From Aphelenchoides besseyi (lineage: Eukaryota; Nematoda; Chromadorea; Rhabditida; Aphelenchoididae), in contig JAMPIQ010000003.1 in NCBI GenBank assembly GCA_024699855.1, forward strand, positions 5,952,001 to 6,016,000: a stretch of DNA of 64,000 bases, in the 5' to 3' direction. Below are positions 49,552 to 62,676 of this stretch, one piece after another. Positions within the stretch are counted from its first letter, which is position 1; each line of letters begins with the position of its first letter. A program made the position numbers and the translations under genes. A model generated the notes under the pieces. That model searched no databases. It saw nothing but the letters and a program-made list of their open reading frames with translations, and had not been told where the DNA came from.

Positions 49552-51791
49552 TGTAGAGAACTGAAACGAAAAGATTCGTAAAATGGCAAGAAAACGCGCG
49601 AGCGAAAAACACACGCCTTGGTTTTTGCGGGATCTCGACGAATTTGAAACGACTGGGCCATGAATTCGCTGTACACCCAAATGGTTCAAAGCTCCGCCTC
49701 ATGAAACATCAACCGATCGCACGCGCTCGCCAAATTTACGCGGACAGTGGGCGGGGGCGCTTAAGCTCAACGGTCTCGACGCTACCGTAGCTTTTGTAGC
49801 GGAAAGTTTGTTTGTGGAAATGAAGTCAACGAGCAAGTGGTAAGAACTGTGACAAGTCAATTCATCAACATCGTTTTAAGATCGAGTCGTTTGAGTCGAA
49901 CGATTGACTTCGCACGCAACTCACTGGCAAACACGCAATGTCGATTCATTTACCTTCTGATAAATAAGATCATGGGCAATCACGCAATTCGATTCGCAAT
50001 CAATTCTTTGATTTACCGAGTGTGCTTTTGAATGAAAAACAAAGAAACGCCACCTTTCATTAGGGCCTTTTGCCGTTGGCGTTTTGTTCATTAAACGTTG
50101 AGCAGTGGGTCAACGGCTGCAAAAGCGTACGGATTTTGAGGTTGATCGGGTGTGAAGCGATGAAGTTCAGACGCCCATCGAGCTGCTGGTCCGCCTCGGT
50201 GATCGCCTGCTGTGAGGTTGACTGTTAATACGAAGCGGACTTTAATAAACTCTCAAAATCAATCAAACGGCGCAAAGTTTTAAGTCGGAAGGACACCAGC
50301 GTTCCAGCACTAAAACAAAAGAGGGGATAGATTATGCAAGGGATTAGAATCTAAAGTCGTATTGTTTTGTCAACACGCCCGAAGTCTTTTCTTCACCATA
50401 ATAAGTGATTAGTGTCGACTTACGAAAACAATAGAAATAAACTGATCGATTACTTCGTCAGGCATATTGGAATAGTCGACTCTTGTCTTCGGTATTCAAG
50501 ATCACAACTAAGGCGGCAAAGGACAAAGAAGAGAATTACCCTCGGATTTGTCTCGACTTTTGAGGATCGCGACCTCATGATTCCAATTCTCGACTTCTGC
50601 GCACTCACTTAAGAGCCGATCGAGACTGAAAGACCGAAAAGCCGCGGCCAACTGTTGCGGCAATCGACTCGCATGCAAATCGCACTAATTACAAACAAGT
50701 GAGAAAGCGCGCGCTTTTTACTCTCGAAATTGGCAACCGGCGACTTGCGTATGGGACGCAATATTGGATAGACAATCGTCTGCAGAAAAAAGTTCAAATA
50801 GCAACCGGACGACTTATATGCGTTTTATGGGAAAAAGAAATCAAACGTCTGTTGCACCAAAAGAAAAATGCCCCGTGAATTTGCACGTTCTTTTAGTTGC
50901 GCGTTTTTGTTCTTTTGCGGCGGCTTCGAATTTTTTGTCCAAAAAACTGCGCCATTCGAATTTGGGCGATTGACGTGAAACGAAGTGAAAAACTCCGCCG
51001 AATTTGTTTGACCGTAAATGTAAAAACCACGAATCCAAACGACGTCCTCGAGATTTCGCGCCTTCGTGCGGATTATGAGTTGATGGGCACCGCTCGTCCA
51101 TTTCCCCAACGACCTTCGACTTCTCACCAGAATTTAAATTTCGAGACGACGTCGTCCCGTTGATTGATTGCCCTCAATTCCCGTTGATAATAAGCGACTA
51201 ATCAGGTACCGTATTTGTTGTTTGCGTAACCTACACTCGATCGACCGTGTCCTTCGGATTAGTCGGGAGTTGGCGTAATCGACGACTTTTGATTCGCGCA
51301 GATCAAAGACTTCCGATTTTCTCAACGCTGCGCATCATTGAGCTTCGCATGTCGAGATCAACGAACGTTTGCCTAGCGGCGGCATGGTTCTCAAAGTCCT
51401 CGCAAATTCGCTTGACCTTCAGAAGTTCGACTCGCGCGGATTTGCCGCTTTTGCTTTCCACCGCGTTGTTTGCTCGATCACGAACAAGCTCCACAGTTTC
51501 GTCAATTCAATTTCCAAATCGGGACTCGTTTCAGTTGTCTAATTGAAATAATCGACTTGAAGAGCAAACCCAAACGATGCGAACGACAAATCACGACGTG
51601 GCAGATGTTGGGTATTACGGACGCCAAAAAACATTCAAAGAATCGTAAATGGGCATCTTCTACCGTTTAAGGCAACAGAATACAAAAAGTGGAAATGGTT
51701 TGAATTTGAGCGAATTTGTTTGACGAAAAATTGGCCAGAAAGTTGGTGGAGATTTCAGTTTCTTTGTTTTGCACGGATCTTATTAGTAACG
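49552..51791. other. 2.2 kb with no confident gene
   Basis: On the minus strand near 50091-50310, a TTTTAG acceptor is followed by two short exon-like open segments. One reads AGTLVSFRLKTLRRLIDF and ends at a stop near 50228; the other, after a CACAG acceptor, ends DPLLNV at 50091. They could be the 3' end of a gene, but upstream exons are not found. Other open frames here look random. Confidence 0.3.
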
Positions 51792-52127
51792 ATGAGTGAA
51801 GAAGGAAAGAAGGTCAAGGATCTTTGGTTGTTGGGTGGCAGAACGACTGCGCGATTTTTCAGTTCGACGAACAGACGATCAATCGACCGACTGCCGATGG
51901 AAGCGAATTCAAATTTTGAGTTGTCGAAGAACCAAAATGTCCAGACGAATGACGAGGAACTGAGTGAATTTGAACGACGACTTCGCCATTGTCTAGAGTT
52001 CGCTTATCGATTTGTGTTGTCCATTTTCGTCAGCTGTCAACTCTTCGATTTCCTTTTTAGTCCCATTTGGATGCACGGCTACTTATGTTGAGTTTACTAT
52101 TGGGATTCGAGAAGAAACTGAAGTTTT
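51792..52127 (+). CDS. Small charged orphan protein, first of a possible operon pair
   Basis: Not recognised. An ATG at 51792 opens a frame of about 100 codons (KDLWLLGGRTTARFFSSTN..., EFERRLRHCLEFAYRFVLSIF). It either ends at a TGA at 52087-52089, or, if a 32-bp intron (GTCAGC...TTTTTAG near 52030-52061) is removed, continues through a Leu-rich segment to a TAG at 52125-52127. No signal peptide or TM is certain. The second version ends on the very TTTTAG that would serve as acceptor for the next gene. Confidence 0.4.
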
Positions 52128-52157
52128 AGGTGTTTGAATCAACCGATCAACTTGGAT

Positions 52158-52588
52158 ATGAGTGATAAGGCGGCGGGAGTTATTCTCGATCATCAGTTGC
52201 TGCGCGTTGGATACTTGGAACGTCTTTTGCATTCGGCTCTTGGTGTTTGCGGCGTGATTGTTATCATAAAGTAAGTGCTTTGTTCATCTAAATGTTTTTA
52301 TTCGTTCTAAGGCTCTACGGATTCTCAACTCGTCGACGAACAGTTTGGGAGCTGTTGAAGTTGTCGATGATTTTCGGAGCGTTTGCTGGAATTTCTCGTT
52401 GTATTCAGCTTCAACATCGATTATATTCGGCTTTTCACGAGATCTTTTACATTTACCTCAACTTCTTTTTGGTTGGAATCTGCATGAGCTTAAGGGTTAC
52501 TGAACGGTATGTTTGGTCTTCAGCATCTTCAAGTCGATTTTTCCATTTCAGATTTTCGACGGCAACATCAAAAGATCGATCTCAATAA
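52158..52588 (+). CDS. Small multi-pass membrane protein
   Basis: Not recognised. Three exons (about 52158-52271, 52313-52506, 52551-52588) keep one frame across a GTAAGTGC donor and a TTCTAAG acceptor, then a GTATGTTT donor and a TTTCAG acceptor. The protein of about 115 residues has hydrophobic helices SALGVCGVIVII, WELLKLSMIFGAFAGI and IFYIYLNFFLVGICMSL separated by basic turns (YGFSTRRRT), ending SKDRSQ. It starts about 30 bases downstream of a TTTTAG acceptor and directly after the preceding gene, as expected for a downstream operon gene receiving a spliced leader. Confidence 0.5.
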
Positions 52589-53584
52589 GCGAAAATCTGT
52601 TGATTTAAAATAAAAGTTCCAATTCGCAAAAGTGATCTCCTGCCGATTAGAACAAAAAGATCGAGCACGTTGATGAAATGGAACCGATGGTTCTCATTAG
52701 TCGAAATGATCTTGCGCCTTTGTTTGTGATTTCGATGTTGAAAACAATAAAAGACGCAAATCGAATGAGTTCAATTAATCAGCGAGCTTCTCGCTAACTT
52801 GTTGAGTGATTACCTGAGACTTTCAGTCGAAATTCCTAACAATCCACTTGCTAATCCAATGAACAAACTAATGGACGTCGATGGTAATCAGATTAGCAAG
52901 GAAAGGGCGTTGATTTTCAAGGAATGACCGTTAAGAGAAGGCTTATTGTCTCATTAAACCAAATTTAGAGCAAAGCACTCGAGGTTTAACTTCTTCGTTT
53001 TCATCGCTTGTCCACCAATAGCAAGTTTGTGAATCAGCTCCGCGCATTGCCGCCAAAGACGACCAAATTTTACAACATGAACGCAACGAGCGGGTGTGGT
53101 GACTTTTCCTTACACCATCGGCCATCACCAACTCGAGAGGGAATCCACTCTCATTATTCTCGATGTCCACTTGAATCCGAAATCATTGGGCAGGTGATTA
53201 TGACATTAATTGCGCAATTGAATCGCGGTCCATCATTCTCATTTTTTGGCTCCAGTCGTACGATGGGCGCAAAGGAAGAGGATTGTCGTAGTTTTTCGTT
53301 TTTTCTGTGATTCCAAGCTCTCAAAAGCGTTCTCGTTCGTTTTAGCCGCAACAAAAATCGAAAAACAACGTGGGCGAGGCGACTGGTTTATGTTCTTGTG
53401 TGGTTGACGAAGAAGATCCGCGCGAATGTCAAATTGGTTTCGGGCAACCGCCCGACGTTGCGACATCGCCGGAAGAGTTCTTCAATGAAGAAACCAATCG
53501 GCCACCTTTTCCATCGCGTACATTCACTTTTACTCATAAAACCACTTTAATCTTTCAGAAGTTTAACCCAGTTATAACTTCAGA
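52589..53584. other. 1.0 kb intergenic region
   Basis: Upstream of the EGF-repeat receptor. An open stretch at 53370-53560 (GEATGLCSCVVDEEDP...) leads to an acceptor TTTCAG at 53554-53559 before the receptor ATG, so part may be 5' UTR or an upstream exon. No independent gene recognised. Confidence 0.35.
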
Positions 53585-56500
53585 ATGCTGAAGAGACGTC
53601 GACCACCGATTTGTTCTTTTGCACTTTGGATTTTAACTTTCCAATCAATTGGTGCATTTGATCCTTGTGAGAGATTCGATTTGTCTCAATGTGATCCGGC
53701 AGCAGAATGCTTTTCGGATATGAAATTAGTTCCGGAATGTAGATGCCCAGCAGGCTTCGTTGATATGTCTTCAGATCCTCGAACACCGGGACGAAAGTGT
53801 CAAAGGGTTCCAGTAGCAACTCGAAAAGGTCAAGAGTGTAGTCCATCTGATCCGTTAACTTGTGATTCTCAGAAATCAGAAGTATGTGTTCTTCGAGATG
53901 GTCGATATCAATGCGGTTCGTTCTTTTGCTTTTCAATTACTTTAATGGTTTTTAGACTGTCGAAAGGGTTATGGTCGCTTAGCGGATGGTCGTTGTTTGC
54001 TCATAAACGAGTGCACGGCTCAACCCAAAATGCATGATTGTGCCAAAGAAGCAGAATGTTTTGATCGAGTAAGTGATGACAGGCATTATCTTTGATGCTG
54101 CTTTAGGATGTTGGATATGAATGCAAGTGCAGAAGTGGCCTAATTGACATATCACCCGAAGCACATCGACCAGGACGAAGGTGTGGACGAAAAGTTAACG
54201 AATGCAATGACCCGCAACGCTATGGTGTAGACTGCGATCCGGACGCAAAATGTCTGGACACTGATGGTAATTTCAATGAAACTCATCTCTCTAATATTGT
54301 TTTTAGAGCATTTTGAATGTCGTTGTTTGCCAGGTAATGGTTTTGTGTGCGCCGAAGATCAATTGGAGTTTAGGTTTTATTGATGTTTCTGTGAAATACG
54401 CGAAACTACCAGGTAGAAAGTGCGTGGAAGTTTTGAACGAGTGCGAATCACCGACTTTAAATTCTTGTCACCAAAATGCTCAATGCGAAGATACCGATGG
54501 TTTGTTATCTTTACCGTTCTTTTATTCATTATTTAGATGGGTATACGTGCCATTGCATGCCGGGATTCGTCGACGCATCGGCCGACACAAATCGATTTCC
54601 CGGTCGTATTTGCAATCGACCAACAGCCGCTAGTAAACCGCCAGAAACATTTCCACGAATGGATCAAGATCTCTGCGATCCCAATAGTCAACGAGCATGT
54701 CGACCAAACGAAGTTTGTGCTGAACATAAAACTCCAGGAACATTCACATGTGGTACGTCAAATAAGATAGAGCATTCCGACGAACAACATTTCAGACTGT
54801 GCTTCAAATGCTTTTCGCTTTCGTGACGGTACTTGTCGTTTACAATCCGCTTGCGAAACGGGAAACGATTGCGATCGCAATGCAAACTGTGTAAATGTTT
54901 TTGATTCATATATCTGTACTTGCAAAAGTGGTTTCTACGATGTTTCTCCAAATCCAAAGCAGCCGGGACGGAAATGTCGAGAATGTGAATTTGAACAAAA
55001 GAAGCTTGTCGATTAGATCTTGTTTTAGTGATCAATGAATGCGCTTTGAAAAACCATACGTGTTCTGCGTTTGCAATTTGCGAAGACAAACTTGACGGAT
55101 ACGATTGCAAATGTCTACCGAACTATGTCGACTCATCGGCCATCTACGGTTTAGCTCCCGGCCGTCAATGTTCACTTTGTGAGTTAACATCTTCATGACC
55201 TTTTTATATTCATATCTTTAGCTAAAAATGAGTGCGAAAATCGTCAGTTCAATACTTGCGATGACAATGCTGACTGCATAGATACACCATTCTCTTATTT
55301 GTGCCAATGTTTTCCCGGTTTGTTTTCGAGTTGGTTGTGCATTATGTAAGAAGTGGTTTAGGATTTGTCGATGTTTCCTCTAGTGCAAATCTTCCACCCG
55401 GACGAGTTTGTACTCTGCAGTCGACGTGTCCGAAACAAAAAACCGATCTCGTATTTCTAATCGATGGCTCGGGATCAATTGGCGCTAATGTTTTTCGCGA
55501 TGAAGTTTTGCGTTTTGTTCGTGAATTCATTGAACTGTTCGAAATTGGAATGGACAATACACGTGTTGGATTGATTCAATATTCCGATCAAATTCGTCAC
55601 GAATTTGATTTGGGTCAACTGGAAAACAAAGAAGAATTGAAGGATGCCATTTTACAGACCGAATACTTGACTGGTCTAACAAGGTACTTGTCTAAAAAAG
55701 CTTCTAATCCAACTCACTTATTTGCAGAACTGGGGCCGCAATCAAACACATGACTGTTGAAGGATTCTCGGAGCGTCGAGGAGCTCGTCCAGTTTCCAGC
55801 GATGTTAGCCGTGTAGCAATTGTTATTACAGATGGAAGAAGTCAGGATAACGTATCGCAAAGTTCTTTTGATGCTCGACATTTTTCACAAATCAATTTGT
55901 TTGCTGTCGGTGTTACTGACCACGTTCTTCCTTCCGAGTTGGAGACCATTGCCGGTGTAGCGAATCGAGCTTTTCTCGTTAAAACATTCAAAGATTTGGA
56001 TACTCGACTGCGAGCGTTGATTCAAAAGATTGCTTGTCCGCTTCCGACTCAGTTGCCAAGCTTGGGAAATAGATGTGAAGTCGGTTCGCAGACGGGTTGT
56101 AATCGAGAGCTCAATGAATTGTGTATGTTGCGAAATGGCAGACCACGTTGCGTTTGCCCACCCATGTTCGAACGACATCCGTTAACAAATGCATGTGGCT
56201 CACCACTATGCAATCCAGAAGTGCCGACTTCGTGTCCATCAACAGAAACCTGCAGTCGAACACCTTTCGGAACCTATCGTTGTGTTTGTGCGAATGGATA
56301 CAAACGTGAAGGAACCCGCGGAGTTTGTGGTAAAATATAAAGTTTTAGAACGAACTGAAATGCTTACTTTAGTTTCTGCAAACATTCCCGCTTTCACTTC
56401 GACTTGTGAAACCGGTTTCGAGTTGAATCCACGAACTGGACGTTGCATTTTAGCGGGCACCTGTGATCCGACCGATCCCGAATCGTGTGCACATCGTAAA

Positions 56501-59500
56501 CGTGAGAAATGTCTTTTAAATCCAAATGGCGAAATGTTATACACGTGCCGATGCGAAGGACTGCAAGCAAGACATCCAATTTTGGACATATGTCGTGAGT
56601 ACTCATTCGAATCTTTCAGCAATTGATTTTCAGTTTCCAATGAGTGTATGACGGGAGAAAATGATTGTCACCAACTGGCCAAGTGTATCGACACTGTCGA
56701 TTCATATCTTTGCGAGTGCCCTTCAAACTATGTCGATCGTTCTCCCGATGTACAAAACAATCCTGGAAGAGTATGTGTTCCCGTTCAAAATGAATGCCTG
56801 GATGGCACACACAATTGTTCACCGTTTGCCCTGTGCATAGACACCTTTGAGGGATTTACTTGCCAGTGCAAAAAAGGCTACTCGGACTTCAGTGTTGGAG
56901 CACCAGGACGTATTTGCAAGATGCAGATGGATGAATGTTCCGAAAGCTCACTAAACGATTGCCATCCTGATGCAAAGTGCCTAAACACGCTCGAAGATTT
57001 CACTTGTTCATGTTTGCCGGGGTAAGAAAACTCAATCGACTATTTTCACCGCATCTAAAAAGATCATTGCTCTACGTTATCGTATCAAACAGCCGTCAAA
57101 TGATCGCTTAATCTTCCTTTTTCAGTTTTGCTGACATCGATGAACTTCGACATCCCGGACGAAATTGCATAAAAGGAAACGGTAATTGCGCAACCAATAG
57201 AAAAGTGCTCATGGTTCTTTCAATTTAGTGAACGAATGTAAATCTCCGATGCTTAACAGATGTTCGAGGTAATCAGCCGAAAGGAATTGTCGTTTAAATT
57301 GAAACTTTTAGAAACGCTGTGTGTATTGATGAGCCCAATGGTTATCGGTAAGTTGTTTGGTTTTTTCGATTTGTGACCAAAACATTTTAAGATGTGAATG
57401 TAACAATGGTTTTGTCGATAAAGTGAGTAGAATGCTTGTCATCTTTAATCCCCAAGTTTAGTCTTCATCTGGAAGTTTTGGATTCGTTTGTGATTCTCTG
57501 GTACATCCATGTAATGATCCACAGCTAAACGATTGTGCTAAAGAAGGTGGTGTATGTCACGAGAACGGTTCCGGATACACGTGCGAATGCAAGGAGCCGA
57601 TTTATCGCGATGCGAACCCTAAGAAGCCGGGACGTGTGTGCGTTAAAGATCCTTGTCTAAATGAAAATCGAAATGATGTGAAAGGTAGGTAATCTTAAGA
57701 AATACGCGTTTACCGTCGACTGAAGATCCGTGTCATCCACAAGCGATTTGCACGCATGTCGATGGAAATCTTACTGATTATCAATGCCGCTGTCGTGAGG
57801 GTTATGAGGATCGAACACCAACGGGATCACCACCTGGTCGCGTGTGCGTTGAACTGGTGGGTCAGATGCGTTTAATCGCAGACAAATACAAGTTGCAGGT
57901 CAATGAATGTTTGAATCGAGCGTTAAACGATTGCGATCCACTGGCGGTATGCGAAGATCTGCCAACTGGATTCTCGTGTCGTTGTCCATTGAATTCGATC
58001 GATGAATCGCCGGAACAATCGAAAAAAGGTCGAAAATGTCGACTAACATTAAACGAATGCATGAATCCTCGACTGAACAATTGCTCTCGTTTCGCTGAAT
58101 GTACTGACAAACTGAATGGTTTTGAATGCAAATGTCTTGCGGGATATCATGATGACAATCCGAATTCCCCAGGAACTACGTGCATTTACAGTAAGCGGAA
58201 AATTAAATTGGGCTCTCCAAACGTCTTGAATTTAGTGATCAACGAGTGTGAAAGTCCACAACTAAACACGTGCCACGAAAATGCGAATTGTGTTGATCTA
58301 CCAGGAGCTTATGAGTGTTCATGCAAAGAAAACTACTACGACGAGTCTCCCAATCCACTTGAAACTGGACGAGTTTGTCTTCGTACGTTGAGTCTGAGAT
58401 TGTATATTAATGTCTGGATTTTAGCTTTAATAGACGAAAAATCAGCAAACCAATTGCTATTACCCACTCCATCGAAAATCGACGGAATTCCGTGCGGTCG
58501 TCAATTCTGCACCATAGCTTTGAATGAGGTTTGTGCTGAAGGCTCGCATTGTTCGTGCCGACCTGGTGAAGCTCGTAGTGATGTTAAGAACAAATGCGAA
58601 CGAGTAACACGAACTCCCCTCTCTGTTCGAGTAGTGGAACAAGATGGGCGTATTCTTCGTTATTCAAGTCAATACGGAAGTCAAACGAACGTTCCATATG
58701 TTGAATTTGCAAGTTTATTCACACAAGGAGTTGAAGATGCGTTAAAATCCACAGTCTACGGACAACGTTATGTTTCAAGCGAAGTGACGTTGATTACACA
58801 CCCGAAAACAGTCAACAGGTAATTTTGAAGTCGAAACTTCGACACTTTTGTCTGTAGTTCATGGTCCGATGGATTACTCGTCAACTTTACTGTCGCTACG
58901 AAACCTTCAAACACTTCAGAAAAATGCGATTTATGGGAAAAATTTTTGCAATCAACGGCGACCTCTGATCATCGACTTGGTTCTGAAGGAAAACTGCGTT
59001 TAGCTAACGATGTTGAAGTGCTTAGTCCTTGTGTGCCTCCACCCAATTATTGTGCCGGAGTTTTATGTGACATCGAAATGGGTGAAGTGTGCATTGGTGG
59101 ACGTTGTCAAGTGGACTATTGTCTGGATGTTGGATTCTGCCCATTGAATTCGACGTGTGTTAATTTGGAAAAAGAAGCACAATGTCAATGTTTACCGGGT
59201 AAATGAAAAGAATTTTGTCGTTCTAGTGAAACATGAGTTTAGGATTTGTTGATATTCGTGAGAGTAATCGTCGTGTTGCTGCCGGCCTTCCAGCCGATGT
59301 TCTTTGTTTACGTGCTGCTGATGTTAATGAATGTGCTCTCGGACTACACAACTGCTCTGTAATTGCCCAGTGCATAGATCATCGTTTTGGTTATTCATGT
59401 GCATGCCCGGAAGGCTATGTCGATGGTAATCCGGAAGAGACAGGACGAATTTGTGCCGCATTATTATGCGATCTTTGTAATCAACACGGTGATTGCATTC

Positions 59501-60162
59501 CAAATCCAACTACCGGAAACACGACTTGCGCTTGTACTGAGGGTTGGACAGGCGAATTTTGTGAAGTTGCTCCATCATCAGCTCCACTCATTCTACTCAT
59601 TCTTTTGGCTCTTTTGTTTCTTCTACTTAGCTTATGCTGTTTACTTTATTTCATGTCGAAATGCCGTTGCTTTCAGCGCGTTGTTCCATGGAATGTTTTG
59701 AATGAAACTGGCGAATCAACGGGAACACACAACTCCGATCTTTACACACTAGCAATACCGAGAGCTAAACTTCGTTCAACTCCACTGCCAGCGCATATCG
59801 ATGCTGGAAGTTTGGGATCGGGTGAGAGTGACTTTACGTTAAACGAAAACGTCGAACGACAAGTAATAACTGAAATCACGCGAACCGAATTTCACGACGA
59901 CGGAAATGGAGATGGCGGAACTTTAAATACCTATCACGCAATCAATTATGGTTCTCCACGTCAGCCAATTGACGATAGTCGACATCCACGACCACTTGCA
60001 ATAACTGCGTCTGCTGACAGCAATCAACTGAGCAGTGCATTTGGGGACAGTTATCGTTCCTTCCAGGGCGAACAGGACGATCGCTCAATCGAAAGCTACG
60101 CAACAACCGAGCAGCGTGTTTATGAACCGGAATCACATGGTTATACGACGAGAAGAAAATGA
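53585..60162 (+). CDS. mup-4: MUP-4/MUA-3-like EGF-vWA-SEA transmembrane receptor
   Basis: Type I membrane protein of the fibrous-organelle (hemidesmosome) class that in C. elegans links epidermis, muscle and cuticle. Many short exons; the whole chain was followed by motif, not every junction fixed. Order: signal peptide (CSFALWILTFQSIGAF); about nine EGF modules of the DxNEC...C type; a vWA domain around 55430-56030 with MIDAS-like DGSGSIG and ITDGRSQD; about thirteen more EGF modules; a SEA-type domain around 58610-58960; further EGFs ending NQHGDC..CTEGWTGEFC; a TM helix (LILLILLALLFLLLSLCCLLYF); and a cytoplasmic tail of about 175 residues with QRVVPWNVL, ITEITRTEF and GYTTRRK at the end. 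Roughly 25 EGFs with one vWA fits MUP-4 better than the larger MUA-3; the symbol is a best guess. Confidence 0.8.
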
Positions 60163-60324
60163 CAAGGACGTAGCCATATCTTATTGTAATTTTACACGAT
60201 TTCCTCATTGTTTCATTTGATGATCTTCAATATAATAAAAAAGATTTATCATCACATTGATTCACAATCGGAAACAACAAAAAGAATGTTCGTTTTTGAC
60301 TTGAGATCATTTCGAACTCTTAGA

Positions 60325-61973
60325 ATGCGTTTATTTCCGTCGTTATTTTTCCTACTGACCTGTGAGTTCGTTTATCCAGTCAACCAATGGGAACCGCTAC
60401 GTATCGGACTTATTCACGAATTAAGTCAGAAACGCATTCCACGTGTTGTTATGGTAATCAGATCGTACGAGCTAACTAATTGAGTCAACTTCAGACCAAA
60501 CTTCAAAACGCAGCTGTTAATCTACAGCAACGCGTTCAAGTGCGCTCATCAACTCTTGACAAGTTCTTCGATCAAGACGCTTTACAACACTGCAGTCCGA
60601 ATGTAAACTTCAATTCGACAGCCGTTTTCGTTATGTCAAGTGATGGAAAACGATTGAAAACGCTAAAGACGAACGTTGGAACACTTTGGAAACACTTAAA
60701 TTTTCTGGTTATTGTTCAAGTAAATTGGAAGATTACAATGGTCGTCTAACCGAGTATTTAGAGATCAACCAAAGATTGTTTTGTTGACGAACTTGTAATG
60801 GCAACTGCAAAACCATGCAATACAATTGGCACAAACCGGTAAATTGCAGACTCTTGAATCCACTACTTTTGTTTATTAGCCCACTTGTAGCGCGAATGTC
60901 CGTTTGTTTGAACAATCGACGTTGGAACAATTACAAATCGGCTTTTGATTTGTTTCGTCACGAGCTGCTGCATGCTCTTGGTTTCGGAATGTTTACGCCC
61001 ATCGACTCTTCAGCTCCTCCTTCAAAAGTTATTCCGTGGCAAAATGGACGTCAAACAACGAAACTAACGATTCATTACATGGATTTTGCCAGTGCGGCAA
61101 TCAAATTTGCACAGAAACATTTCGCTTGTCCGAAGATTGTCGGAATCGAAGCGGACGATGAACAAAAGTTCCATTTGAATGAGTACATTTTCGGAGTATT
61201 TTCAGCAGTTGAAGTCAATTACAAGTACTATTGCTTTCAGAATGAACTAATGACTCCAATTTTGGCGGATGGTCCCAATTACTTCACGCATTTAACCGCT
61301 TCAATTCTAGAGTCTACGTATTTCGGCAACAGGTTAATTGCTTTTATTGCTATGAATATCGATTTTAGTTCTTGGTATTTGGTAAACAAAAAGCTGATTG
61401 CTGAAGAGACCAGTGGCTATTGGTATGGTCGAAATTTTGGTTGTGATTTTCTAGAAAAAAGTTGCTACGAAGTTTTGAGAAATCGAATGTCAAAGAAGAA
61501 ACAAAGGTTAAGAGTGTTAGTGAGTTTGTTTGAAGCAATTCATTTAGTTCATCGTACGTGTTCTGTTCGGAAAAAGAGCTCTGGAAAACGTTACGTGATG
61601 AACCGCTGGACATTTGTTTCAGCAACGGCACCCGAACAAAACGATATTACGGTTATTGTCAAATGCAGACAAACGTCGAGAATCCAGTAGATGCAAATGG
61701 TTTAAAAGTAGACGGACGTGATTTTCAAGACCTTCGAAGTGTTTTTAGCCGATTTCGTTGAACTCTGCTTTTCCGTACGTTTTTCGTCGAACTCCCGTTG
61801 CAGTTTATGGATCAACAGCTATTCGACGGTTTTGTCCTATTATCGACGTAAAACCATCAGAGCACTTTGAATTTGAGTTTGCATTTACAGGAAATTGCTG
61901 CCGGAAGCTTCCACGATTTGCCAAAGAATTCGTCCCTCGTTTTGTGTGTTTGAATGGCTGTGAAGCCGAATAA
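60325..61973 (+). CDS. Leishmanolysin-like (M8) metalloprotease
   Basis: Zinc protease of the GP63/M8 family. Starts with a signal peptide (FPSLFFLLTCEFVYPV). Catalytic motif HELLHALGF at about 60959-60985, and a third ligand His in KFHLNEYIF before NELMTP, the conserved M8 layout. The Cys-rich part before it (FSGYCSSKLEDYNDCFVDELVM..., GTNRPLVARMSVC) is assembled from exons at about 60690-60742, 60775-60838 and 60880 onward. The C-terminal Cys domain (GRNFGCDFLEKSCYE, FCSEKELW, ICFSNG) runs to the stop at 61971-61973. The frame changes between about 60600 and 60690 and I could not place that intron with confidence. It could be a short intron or a frameshift, so intactness is not proven. Usual roles in animals are cell-surface or secreted proteolysis. 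Confidence 0.75.
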
Positions 61974-62026
61974 AAGTTTTGCACTTCAATTTATTTATCT
62001 ACACATTTCACGCCTAGAAACAAGAC

Positions 62027-62676
62027 TCAAACACGTTCCGCAGTCCATATCGCCGCTTTACATCCAGTTTGAATTACCCACTTCAGATTTTGGTAGAATG
62101 GCGCGTTGAGTCCGTGGTATTCGATTCCCGTATCGTGATGATGAAGTTCATCGTCGCGCATCTTTCGAATCAACTAGAAACAAAAATAAAGTAATAAAAC
62201 ATGAACTAACCCTCAACAACTCTCGGCTATCTTCATCGTCGGTACCCAGCTCGATCAGCTTGCGAATCTGTTCGTTGTAGTGTTTTCCGATCAGTTCTTC
62301 CACCGCAATTGTACAAGCCATAGCACTTTCTTTGCCCATGAACGCCGTGCCAACACCCAAACCAAAAGCCATCGACTTAAATAGCGGAGTGAAAACCGTT
62401 GGTCCGACTTCGTATTTGGCTAAGTAACGCTCGGTTATTTGTAAATGTTCTTTCTCTTCGTCCCACATTTCTTTAATCACTGGACCAATATCTGTGTCTT
62501 AAACCAAAAATGAACAATAAACATTTAAAAAACAACCTACTTGCAAGAACCCTCGACTGTCCCGCATAAATTTGATCGGCAGCCAATTCACCAGCGTGAT
62601 TTACGCGTACGATACTTGAGACCAGAGCTTGGCGGTATGGTTGGCATAAGCCAAAGAATTCCAAAGCTCGAATCAT
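62027..62676 (-). CDS. clk-1: COQ7, 5-demethoxyubiquinone hydroxylase
   Basis: Mitochondrial di-iron monooxygenase that hydroxylates demethoxyubiquinone in ubiquinone synthesis; the C. elegans orthologue is the longevity gene clk-1. Exons 62676-62541, 62497-62211 and 62173-62027 sum to 190 codons including stop, the usual COQ7 size. Di-iron ligands sit in two repeats: AGELAADQIYAGQ and MWDEEKEHL in the first half, VEELIGKHYNEQ and DDELHHHDTG in the second. The N-terminus before VRVNHAGE is only about 28 residues, with a few Arg, compatible with a short mitochondrial presequence. The stop is only 53 bp from the convergent protease stop. Confidence 0.95.

Noticed and set aside
53580..53936. 118-codon minus-strand open frame over the start of the EGF receptor
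   Set aside because: Lies antisense to a recognisable signal peptide and EGF modules; a shadow of the coding strand.
54688..55110. 140-codon minus-strand open frame within the EGF receptor
   Set aside because: Antisense to EGF modules with conserved cysteines; shadow frame.
62116..62130. TTCGATTCCC as a tRNA B box
   Set aside because: It is inside the COQ7 coding exon and there is no A box or cloverleaf around it.
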